From positions 1-22,319 of the forward strand of contig JAXDJO010000053.1 in the NCBI GenBank assembly GCA_034667525.1: a stretch of DNA of 22,319 bases, given 5' to 3'. The stretch is from DATAPE01 sp034667525. GTDB taxonomy: Bacteria; Actinomycetota; CADDZG01; WHSQ01. A model generated the notes under the pieces. The model did no database searches. It had not been told where the DNA came from and was given only the letters and a program-made list of their open reading frames with translations. Position numbers and translations under genes: made by a program. Of the stretch, positions 16,226 to 21,935 are shown one piece after another. Position 1 is the first letter of the stretch, and each line of letters begins with the position of its first letter.

Positions 16226-16459
16226 GTGAAAGAAAAGTGCAGGGAGGTGCTGGAACGCACCTACCTGTTCCTGGACGGTGAGCTGCTATCGGTTGCAGAG
16301 CGCCTGGAGATCCAGGGACACCTCGAAGATTGCGCCCCCTGCCTGGAGCGCTACGGGTTGGAGAAAGAGATCCACGGCCTTATAGCGAAGCTGAAGAACC
16401 ATGAGGTTTGCCCGGATGCCTTGAGGCACAAGATTTTGGACCTGCTCGATCGCAGCTAA
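16226..16459 (+). CDS. Zinc anti-sigma factor, RsrA-like (77 aa)
   Basis: This small protein carries the zinc-binding anti-sigma (ZAS) pattern: Cys5, then His32-x3-Cys36-x2-Cys39 in HLEDCAPCLERYG. In RsrA these residues hold zinc, and oxidation of the cysteines releases SigR. Helical flanking sequence (LERTYLFLDGELL, EKEIHGLIAKLKN) matches the sigma-binding helices. The reading frame opens further upstream at 16178 but inside the sigma gene. The GTG at 16226, just after the sigma stop with GGGG upstream, gives the natural family N-terminus (MKEKCREVLE). An extra cysteine follows in NHEVCPDALRHKI. It probably binds and inhibits the adjacent sigma factor and acts as its redox sensor. Confidence 0.85.
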   Translation: MKEKCREVLERTYLFLDGELLSVAERLEIQGHLEDCAPCLERYGLEKEIHGLIAKLKNHEVCPDALRHKILDLLDRS

Positions 16460-16491
16460 GGACTCAACCAAGAGCTTCGCTCGGCCGATAA

Positions 16492-16517
16492 GGGAATCGA
16501 CAAGTTAGGCGGCCGTT
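16492..16517 (+). promoter_or_regulatory. Possible SigR-type promoter of the BldC-like gene
   Basis: GGGAAT (16492-16497) and GTT (16515-16517) are 17 bases apart. SigR-type promoters in actinobacteria read about GGAAT-N18-GTT. The site lies directly after the SigR/RsrA-like genes and 15 bases before the BldC-like ATG. A pattern this short is expected a few times by chance in 22 kb on both strands, so position is the main support. Confidence 0.35.
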
Positions 16518-16531
16518 TGGATCGAGGCATC

Positions 16532-16750
16532 ATGGCAGGTTCGCTAAGCGAAGGCTCATCCGGGACCGACGATGAAGCCACCAGGTACGTCACCACCGGA
16601 GAAGCCGCGAGGATCCTCGGTAAATCCCCGAAGACGGTCGCCCGTTGGGCACGCAACGGGCGATTACCCCACATCGTGACCTTGGGCGGCCACCGTCGCT
16701 TTCCTGTTGCCGCGCTGAACGAGATCGCTCGCCGGCTGCATAGCGTTTGA
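16532..16750 (+). CDS. bldC: BldC-like MerR-type HTH regulator (72 aa)
   Basis: This small DNA-binding protein is a single MerR-type winged helix. The HTH is YVTTGEAARILGKSPKTVARWARNGRLP (residues 19-46) and the wing is VTLGGHRRFPVAALNEIARRL (49-69). BldC of Streptomyces has this compact build and binds DNA cooperatively as head-to-tail oligomers to control development; in other actinobacteria its targets are little known. A TTG five codons earlier is possible, but the ATG at 16532 has GAGG at a good distance and is preferred. The N-terminal 18 residues are polar and probably disordered. No effector domain is present. The gene symbol is assigned by resemblance in size and motif. Confidence 0.75.
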   Translation: MAGSLSEGSSGTDDEATRYVTTGEAARILGKSPKTVARWARNGRLPHIVTLGGHRRFPVAALNEIARRLHSV

Positions 16751-16841
16751 AGGAACTGCATCTTCGGTTTGTGTCCTGGCGTTGTCCTCGGCGACGATAG
16801 GCTTTGGCTCAATCCAACGCCTATCGAAAAGAGCGGTACCT

Positions 16842-17465
16842 GTGGCGCGAACCAATCTGCATGAGCTCGCCAACCGATTGCTGGGAGGGTTGAACGATGC
16901 TTCACAAGATTCAACCTTCCAGGGAAAGATGCGTGATGTAGCCATTGCTGCGGGCCTGAACTCAGTCCGGAGCGCGGAAGCGATCAAGGTACTTCAGGAA
17001 TCTGGCCGCATCGATGTGTTACAGCGGGGGAGGCGAGGCCGCGACAGCATCGTCTCCATCCTTTCGACTGAGCCTCTGACCTTGACCGATGCAGAAGGCG
17101 CATTGCCGGCCCGGAAGCGAGCGGCGAGACTGAATTACGAGGAGCTGGGACAGGCTGTGGTGGATCGGCTGCTGGCTTTAGCCCGCGATGATGCGCTGCG
17201 CTCGGCGCAGGTGGAGGTCTTCGCCGGCGAGGCCGAGAGCCAGAAGCAGAAAACTGCAGAGCTCGAGACGGCTGTCCAAGAAGCGGCAACGCGCGAAACC
17301 GACCTTCGGATCAAGCTGAGGTCGGCCGAAGAGGCTCTCGAGCGGGCCGAGGAGAACCTGCGCAGAGCATTCGGTTCAAAGCGATCGCCTCGAGACAAGC
17401 CTGCGGTGGTCGAAGACGATGAAGCCCGCGCAGTGTTGGACATTCTAAGGTCGGGCCGCCTGTAG
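16842..17465 (+). CDS. Winged-helix plus coiled-coil protein of unknown function
   Basis: I do not recognise this family. From the GTG at 16842 (207 aa; the frame is open to 16782) the N-terminal part, about residues 5-75, looks like a small winged-helix domain: helices LHELANRLLGGLND, KMRDVAIAAGLNS and SAEAIKVLQESGRIDVLQRG, then a strand DSIVSILS. A basic linker (ARKRAARLNYEEL) follows. From about residue 100 the protein is strongly helical and charged with heptad-like character (EVFAGEAESQKQKTAELETA, SAEEALERAEENLRRAF), suggesting a coiled-coil dimer. An acidic tail ends LDILRSGRL. It may be a DNA-binding or replication/segregation-related protein, but nothing specific can be claimed. It lies 91 bases after the BldC-like gene and is convergent with the DUF2203 gene. 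Confidence 0.7.
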   Translation: MARTNLHELANRLLGGLNDASQDSTFQGKMRDVAIAAGLNSVRSAEAIKVLQESGRIDVLQRGRRGRDSIVSILSTEPLTLTDAEGALPARKRAARLNYEELGQAVVDRLLALARDDALRSAQVEVFAGEAESQKQKTAELETAVQEAATRETDLRIKLRSAEEALERAEENLRRAFGSKRSPRDKPAVVEDDEARAVLDILRSGRL

Positions 17466-17467
17466 CT

Positions 17468-17836
17468 TCAGAGGGGCATACGGCCCGAGAACCCTCGGTC
17501 CGCGAAGTGCCAAAAGGCAACTTCCGGTTCGCCAAGCCGCCAGCAGAGATAAGCGTCCTTACCCTCAAGGACCGTCGGGAAGTCGACGAGCCCGGTGGAT
17601 ACATCGCGCAGCAAGACGTTCCATGTCTGGATGCGCTCGATCAGCTCGTCGACACGGGCCAGGGTGCGGGACCATTCCTCTTTGTGGTCGGTCCATCCGT
17701 TGCTTGCTGCTGCGGCTCCCACCAGTTCCCGGATCGTGACCGCCTCTTCGTATCTCTCGCGTAGTTCCACCAGGGCCGGTGCGAGATGGGGGAGAAGAGC
17801 GTTGGCCTCGGCCACGCTGTATCTCTTCTCGATCAC
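17468..17836 (-). CDS. DUF2203 family protein (122 aa)
   Basis: This small soluble protein matches the DUF2203 family in length and pattern. It opens with KRYSVAEANALLPHLAPALVELRERYEEA, a long amphipathic helix region. The middle has LARVDELIERIQTWNVLLRDVSTGLVDFPTVLEG, and the end carries the conserved aromatic block AYLCWRLGEPEVAFWHFADRGFSGRMPL. No biochemical function is known to me. The start is GTG, overlapping the metallophosphoesterase stop as GTGA, so the two are probably translated together. It is the last gene of the Ku/sigma operon and its stop is only 2 bases from that of the convergent winged-helix gene. Confidence 0.85.
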   Translation of the reverse strand: MIEKRYSVAEANALLPHLAPALVELRERYEEAVTIRELVGAAAASNGWTDHKEEWSRTLARVDELIERIQTWNVLLRDVSTGLVDFPTVLEGKDAYLCWRLGEPEVAFWHFADRGFSGRMPL

Positions 17837-18522
17837 GCCTGAACGCCTGTGTGAGCGAAGTAGATGTCAGCTACCGGGCCGCCCACCGCACGCGCCTGGG
17901 CGAGCGCACCTCGGCGGTCGAACGAGACTCGGCGGATCCGGAGCACCCATTCCGCGCCTTCGAGGTCGATGAGCAGGTAAGAAGCCGTTTCGGCATCTTC
18001 CGGAAATCCGACCGAACCCGGATTGGCGACGATCGTTCCATCAGATAGGCGACGAACGAACGCCTTGTGGACGTGCCCGTAGACGACTACGGCCGCCTCC
18101 CCGAAATAGGGAGTGAACTCGGCTGCGGGAGCATCCGGAGGCGGGGCGGTGAAGGGAGATTGAGGGGTTCCATGCACGAGCAGGAGGGAGCCCGCCCCGG
18201 AATGGCCGACGGGCAGGCTCAGAAGCCAGGCCGCGTCCTCTTTGGAGATGTTGTGAGCCTTGGCGACGCTCTCCATCTGTTCCCGCTCGGCCTCTCCTTC
18301 GACCGTCTGTGGGTCACCAGTGATCCAGACGTCGGTATTTCCACGCACCGTGGGCCAGCCCGCCTCTCGCACCCGGTTGATGCACTCCGATGGCCAGGGA
18401 CCGCCCCAGGCGAGGTCGCCTCCGCACCAGATCTCATCTGGATGCTGAGTCTCGATGTCAGTCATAACGGCGTCGAGCGCCAACAGGTTTCCATGTATGT
18501 CGGACAGGACCGCGACGCGCAA
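17833..18522 (-). CDS. Calcineurin-like metallophosphoesterase (YfcE/MJ0936-like)
   Basis: This 229-residue hydrolase has the dinuclear-metal motifs of the calcineurin-like superfamily. They are VLSDIHGNLLALDAV (Asp8, His10), IWCGGDLAWGGPWP, VRGNTDVW (the GNH[DE]-type motif with Thr in place of the usual His), LLVHGTPQSPF and VVVYGHVHKAFVRR. The G-N-T-D variant is common in the small prokaryotic branch that includes MJ0936 and YfcE-like phosphodiesterases. The substrate is unknown. The start is TTG with a near-perfect AGGAGG seven bases upstream, which decides the start. It lies 54 bases after the sigma gene and overlaps the DUF2203 gene. Confidence 0.88.
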   Translation of the reverse strand: MRVAVLSDIHGNLLALDAVMTDIETQHPDEIWCGGDLAWGGPWPSECINRVREAGWPTVRGNTDVWITGDPQTVEGEAEREQMESVAKAHNISKEDAAWLLSLPVGHSGAGSLLLVHGTPQSPFTAPPPDAPAAEFTPYFGEAAVVVYGHVHKAFVRRLSDGTIVANPGSVGFPEDAETASYLLIDLEGAEWVLRIRRVSFDRRGALAQARAVGGPVADIYFAHTGVQA

Positions 18523-18576
18523 TACAACCCCTCCTCTTCCTCGTGAGACGCAGCCTAAGGGTGGCTGACGGCGAAG

Positions 18577-19344
18577 CTAATCCTCCAAGGCCTCGCGAAG
18601 CTTGATCAACGTCCTGTTGAGTAACCGAGAGACGTGCATCTGGGAGATACCCAGCTTGTCGGCGATCTCCGACTGCGTCATCCCCTTGAAGAATCTCAGA
18701 TAGAGGATGTCGCGCTCGCGCTCTGGGAGCTTCGCCATCTCGGGGGCCAGCGACGCGCGGTACTCGAGGTTCTCGAGATGCTCGTCCTCCGTCCCCAGAT
18801 GCTCGGCGAAGGAGGTGGTTCCCCCATTGTGTCCGTCCATCGGGGCGTCCAGCGACGTGAAGTTGTACGCCTGCGCGATCTCCAACCCCTCGAGGACCGC
18901 CTCGTCGGACGTGCCTGCGACCTTGGCGATCTCCGAGACGGTGGGGGAGCGGCCTAGCTCTTGACCCAAGTCTGCAACGATCTTGGTTAGCTCCAGATGG
19001 AGCTCCTGAAGCCTGCGGGGAACCCGCACCGCCCAGCCCTTGTCGCGGAAGTGCCGCTTCAACTCGCCCACGATGGTGGGCGTGGCATAGGTCGAGAACT
19101 CGACTTCGCGCGCCAGATCGAACCGCTCGATGGCTTTCAGAAGCCCGATGGTCCCTACCTGAGTGAGGTCCTCAAGCGGCTCCCCCCGGTTCCGGAATCT
19201 GCGCGCCAGGAACTCGACAAGTCCGATGTATTGCTCGACGAGCTGCTCCCGGTAACCCGCGCGCTCCTCTTCTGTCGGGGCGGCACCGTAAGAGACGAAG
19301 ATCTCCCTGACTTCTTCCTTGCTGAGGACTGTTCTCTCTGCCAT
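18577..19344 (-). CDS. RNA polymerase sigma factor, SigB/SigF family
   Basis: This 255-residue group 3 sigma-70 factor has region 2 with YIGLVEFLARRFRNRGEPLEDLTQVGTIGLLKAIERFDL...FSTYATPTIVGELKRHFRDKGW, region 3 with VRVPRRLQELHLEL...LGRSPTVSEIAKVAGTSDEAV, and region 4 with LPERERDILYLRFFKGMTQSEIADKLGISQMHVSRLLNRTLIKLREAL. This is the SigB/SigF/SigG type used for general stress or late development and normally held by an RsbW-type anti-sigma. The upstream gene encodes such a protein, and its stop shares one base with this ATG (TGATG), so synthesis of the two is coupled. Which stress it serves cannot be read from the sequence. Confidence 0.92.
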   Translation of the reverse strand: MAERTVLSKEEVREIFVSYGAAPTEEERAGYREQLVEQYIGLVEFLARRFRNRGEPLEDLTQVGTIGLLKAIERFDLAREVEFSTYATPTIVGELKRHFRDKGWAVRVPRRLQELHLELTKIVADLGQELGRSPTVSEIAKVAGTSDEAVLEGLEIAQAYNFTSLDAPMDGHNGGTTSFAEHLGTEDEHLENLEYRASLAPEMAKLPERERDILYLRFFKGMTQSEIADKLGISQMHVSRLLNRTLIKLREALED

Positions 19345-19712
19345 CAGTTTCTCTTCTTGGTCAGGTCGAAGGTTGGGACACCATCGAGTTGCTGAAGGCG
19401 CGCAGAGTCTGCAACGCTGGTCAGAATCACCCGCGAGAATTCGGTTAGCTCCCTCCGGACCTTGGTGGCGGATGTGAGATGACCCTCGCCGTGGATCTCC
19501 AGGCCGTCGTCCAAGATCGAGAAGCGGATCTCGAGCGTCCCCTCCCGGCCCTGGGGCCCGATCACATAACCCGCAAGCTCATCGACCCCGATCTTGAGGT
19601 CCTCGATCTCGTCCAACGTGAACTTCAGACGTGAAGCCAAACCTGCCGCGACAAGTCTCACTACCTGGACGTAGGCCGGAAGTGCAGGGATCCTTATCGA
19701 AACGGTTTCCAG
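19344..19712 (-). CDS. RsbW-like anti-sigma factor, atypical, probable non-ATG start
   Basis: This is a short GHKL-type ATPase-fold protein in the position of an anti-sigma factor, directly upstream of the SigF-type gene. The family N-terminus VSIRIPALPAYVQVVRLVAAGLASRL is encoded only if translation begins at a CTG (19712), three bases after GGAGG. The first conventional start, GTG at 19661, would delete the first beta strand and part of helix 1. The helix carrying the N-box reads DLKIGVDELAGYVIG: the glutamate is present, but the metal-binding Asn four residues later is replaced by Tyr. No clear DxGxG motif follows. It may bind sigma without acting as a kinase. The C-terminal half (SATKVRRELTEFSRVILTSVADSARLQQ) is helical. 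It begins 23 bases after the Ku stop. Confidence 0.75.
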   Translation of the reverse strand: METVSIRIPALPAYVQVVRLVAAGLASRLKFTLDEIEDLKIGVDELAGYVIGPQGREGTLEIRFSILDDGLEIHGEGHLTSATKVRRELTEFSRVILTSVADSARLQQLDGVPTFDLTKKRN

Positions 19713-19735
19713 CGCCCTCCCCCCGGATGAAAGCG

Positions 19736-20575
19736 TCAGGAAGCCGAAGCTTTCGGAGCAGCCGTTTTCTTTCGCGGCGCGGCGTCGGCGGGTTTCCTGG
19801 CCTTCTTAGCTTCGGCGACCGAGGCCTTCAGTGCCTCCATGAGGTCGACGACCTTCGTGGGTTCGGGCTCGGCTTCCGGCGCAACCGTTATCTCTTCTCC
19901 TGCAACCTTCTGCTCTACCAGCTCTTCGAGTTTTTCCCGATACTCATCGTGGAATTCTTCGGGATCGAATCCAGCGGTCAATTGTTGAATGAGCTGACGC
20001 GCCATCTTCACTTCCGCGTCTCTAACGTCGACCCTCTTGTTCAGCTCTGCGAACTCGGGTTCCCGGATCTCGTCCGGCCAGTACATGGTCTCGAGGACGA
20101 AGACGCCGTCCTTCAGTCGGATCGTCGCCAGGTGCTCCTTGTCGCGGAGGGCAACCTTCGCGATGCCCACCTCCCGCTCGGCCTCCAGCGCTTGCGCCAG
20201 AAGCTTGTACGCCTTCAGCCCTGAAGCGTCCGGGATGACGTAATAGGTCTTGTTGAAGTAGATGGGATCGATCTCCTCGAGGTCCACGAAAGACACCACG
20301 TCGATGGCACGGATCGAATCCACATCGAGGGCGGCGAGCTCGTCGTCATCGAACGTTACGTAATGGTCCTTAGAGTATTCGTAACCCTTGACGATGTCGT
20401 CCCAGCCGACCTCTTTGTTGCACTTGTCGCAGACCCGCTTGTACTTGATCCGGCCCCCGTCCTCACCGTGGAGCATGTGGAACTTGAGGCTCTTTTCCTG
20501 GACCGAGGAATACAGCTTTACCGGGATGCTGATCAACCCGAAGGTGATCGCCCCCGACCATAATGATCTCGCCAT
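19736..20575 (-). CDS. ku: Ku protein (non-homologous end joining)
   Basis: Bacterial Ku forms a ring dimer on DNA ends and recruits LigD. The 279-residue sequence is complete. It begins SLWSGAITFGLISIPVKLYSS, contains KRVCDKCNKEVGWDDIVKGYEY with a CxxC pair (Cys49, Cys52), and the core DVVSFVDLEEIDPIYFNKTYYVIPD, followed by RDKEHLATIRLKDGVFVLETMYWPDEIR. The lysine/alanine-rich tail after residue about 250 (KKARKPADAAPRKKTAAPK) is the basic extension of some bacterial Kus that helps DNA binding and threading. No LigD is present in the window. The gene heads an apparent operon with an RsbW-like protein, a SigF-type sigma, a metallophosphoesterase and DUF2203, which is an unusual context. A TAGAAT lies 6 bases before the ATG. 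Confidence 0.95.
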   Translation of the reverse strand: MARSLWSGAITFGLISIPVKLYSSVQEKSLKFHMLHGEDGGRIKYKRVCDKCNKEVGWDDIVKGYEYSKDHYVTFDDDELAALDVDSIRAIDVVSFVDLEEIDPIYFNKTYYVIPDASGLKAYKLLAQALEAEREVGIAKVALRDKEHLATIRLKDGVFVLETMYWPDEIREPEFAELNKRVDVRDAEVKMARQLIQQLTAGFDPEEFHDEYREKLEELVEQKVAGEEITVAPEAEPEPTKVVDLMEALKASVAEAKKARKPADAAPRKKTAAPKASAS

Positions 20576-20581
20576 GGCCAG

Positions 20582-20587
20582 ATTCTA
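20582..20587 (-). promoter_or_regulatory. Possible -10 element (TAGAAT) of the Ku operon, leaderless
   Basis: On the minus strand TAGAAT ends 6 bases before the Ku ATG. This is the TANNNT pattern and spacing seen for leaderless actinobacterial transcripts, in which the mRNA begins at the start codon. No Shine-Dalgarno sequence precedes the ATG, which agrees with this reading. A -35 hexamer is not obvious. Confidence 0.45.
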
Positions 20588-20703
20588 GGGGACTTAAGCC
20601 AATGTCTTACCCAAAACCGGCACCGGAGGGCTCGTTTCATCGGCGGATGCGGCAGGATGATGGGTCTGGGTGTCGAAAGTTCCATACAAAGGAGTCGAGG
20701 CGC

Positions 20704-20763
20704 GTGAAGTTCGTCAACGATCTGAGGGGGCCACGTGGCGGGAACAGGCAACGCAGCGGCTGA
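20704..20763 (+). CDS. Possible 19-residue leader peptide overlapping the bldD start
   Basis: AAAGGAG (20688-20694), the best ribosome-binding site in this intergenic region, is followed 9 bases later by GTG and an open frame of 19 codons (MKFVNDLRGPRGGNRQRSG), ending at a TGA 29 bases into the bldD frame. The peptide is short, basic and not recognised. It could tune translation of bldD, or the strong purine stretch may be coincidental. No homologue is known to me. Confidence 0.3.
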   Translation: MKFVNDLRGPRGGNRQRSG

Positions 20764-21241
20764 CCGGGTGGAGGATTACGCGAAGGCTGTCGGTGAACGC
20801 CTGCGGAGGATAAGAGTCCAGAAGGGCATGTCGCTGCAGGACGTGCAACAGGCCTCAGAGGGGCGGTGGAAAGCGGCGGTTGTGGGGGCATATGAGCGAG
20901 GCGACCGAAACGTGACGATCGCCCGGCTATCGGAGCTCGCAGCCTTCTATGCGATCCCCATATCAGAGATCCTTCCCGATGACGGCCTCAGCGGGCGCGG
21001 TCCTGTTGAAGCCAGGCGAAGGGTGGTTCTCAATCTCGAAGGTCTCGATCGCGTGCCGGAGTCTGACCGGGATCCGCTGTCTCGTTTCACCACGGCGATA
21101 CAGATGCAGCGGGGGGACTATAACGGCCGCGTTTTGACGATCCGAGAAGACGACCTGATGGCACTCGCGCTGCTTTATCAGACAACCGCGGAGGAACTGG
21201 GGCGCCGTCTTATCGATTGGGGCCTGATCGACGCCAACTAG
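20735..21241 (+). CDS. bldD: BldD-type transcriptional regulator with c-di-GMP signature
   Basis: This 168-residue protein matches BldD, the actinobacterial master regulator that represses developmental genes when dimerised by tetrameric c-di-GMP. The N-terminal Xre-type HTH spans about residues 15-80 (YAKAVGERLRRIRVQKGMSL, EGRWKAAVVGAYERGDRNVT, LAAFYAIPISEILPD). The C-terminal domain carries RGD-x8-RxxD with Arg126, Asp128, Arg137 and Asp140, exactly the c-di-GMP-binding signature, and ends LIDWGLIDAN. The start is GTG with GAGGGGG upstream. The N-terminal ten residues (AGTGNAAADR) extend beyond the usual start. All ligand residues are kept, so c-di-GMP control is expected. Autoregulation is usual in the family, but no clear BldD box was recognised. 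Confidence 0.93.
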   Translation: MAGTGNAAADRVEDYAKAVGERLRRIRVQKGMSLQDVQQASEGRWKAAVVGAYERGDRNVTIARLSELAAFYAIPISEILPDDGLSGRGPVEARRRVVLNLEGLDRVPESDRDPLSRFTTAIQMQRGDYNGRVLTIREDDLMALALLYQTTAEELGRRLIDWGLIDAN

Positions 21242-21259
21242 GAACGCTCTCGGGAGGGC

Positions 21260-21628
21260 CTAGACGGCGAGCGCGGCGATCACGATTACGAACAAACCCA
21301 GGGCATAGATCGCGGTGAAGGTGTAGTCGAGGACCTGCGGCCGCATCGGGATCAGGACACCCAGGATCCATATAGGTAGAACGGCGAGTCCGAATAAAAG
21401 CCCATAGACGAGCGCCCCCCACCGGGCCCAATTCCCTCCCGTGCCCACCAGGACTGCATCCGTTGCCAACAGCACGCCTAGGATCGCCTGGCCCCAGACG
21501 TCGGCTATCGGACCCCCTTTGCTCAGTCTGTAGACGCGGTAGCCAAAGCCGAGAGCGGCGTTGACTGCGAGTGCAACCACCAAGATCGTTCGCCAGACCA
21601 TGGGCGGAAGGCTATCTTTCTCGGTCAT
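21260..21628 (-). CDS. Four-helix small membrane protein, unknown function
   Basis: From the ATG at 21628 this encodes 122 residues with about four transmembrane segments: TILVVALAVNAALGFGYRVY, WGQAILGVLLATDAVLVG, WGALVYGLLFGLAVLPIWILGVLI and FTAIYALGLFVIVIAALAV. I do not recognise a family. An upstream start at 21688 would add a basic non-hydrophobic extension that looks like non-coding translation. No good ribosome site precedes either. It is convergent with bldD (18 bases between stops) and divergent from the next plus-strand ORF, sharing the CATG at the start codons. It is probably a real gene, because the hydrophobic pattern is regular and would be unlikely in a shadow frame. Confidence 0.65.
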   Translation of the reverse strand: MTEKDSLPPMVWRTILVVALAVNAALGFGYRVYRLSKGGPIADVWGQAILGVLLATDAVLVGTGGNWARWGALVYGLLFGLAVLPIWILGVLIPMRPQVLDYTFTAIYALGLFVIVIAALAV

Positions 21629-21935
21629 GCCGAAAGATCGCGGAAGAGATCGCAATGGGGGCGACCTCGAGTCGCAGGGTCCTGCCACGCGCCACGAGCG
21701 GAAGCTTCAGCGACTCGAAGAACGGCGGCGTGCCCGCACGGCTGCGCTCGCGGCGCAGCGGCGCGCCCAACAACGACAGCGGGTGGTGCGAACCGTGGTG
21801 CTGTTCGCGGTCTTGGCCCTCCTGGTCTTCTTTGTGTTCTTTCGGTCTGGCAACAAGGCTTCGCCCCCTGCCCCCAAAGCAACCCGAACTACGCAACCCA
21901 GCGCTACTCCGCTGTCTTCTCCTAGCCCGAGCTGA
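21627..21935 (+). CDS. Small single-pass membrane protein with basic coiled N-terminus
   Basis: From the ATG at 21627 this gives 102 residues. The N-terminal half is highly charged and helical (RHERKLQRLEERRRARTAALAAQRRAQQRQR). It is followed by one transmembrane segment (VVRTVVLFAVLALLVFFVFF) and a Pro/Thr/Ser-rich tail likely to lie outside the cell. No family is recognised. The ATG at 21600 is an alternative start. Support comes from the coherent helix-membrane-linker layout and from the stop, which overlaps the next ORF as TGATG. A weakness is the lack of a convincing ribosome-binding site. Confidence 0.5.
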   Translation: MPKDRGRDRNGGDLESQGPATRHERKLQRLEERRRARTAALAAQRRAQQRQRVVRTVVLFAVLALLVFFVFFRSGNKASPPAPKATRTTQPSATPLSSPSPS

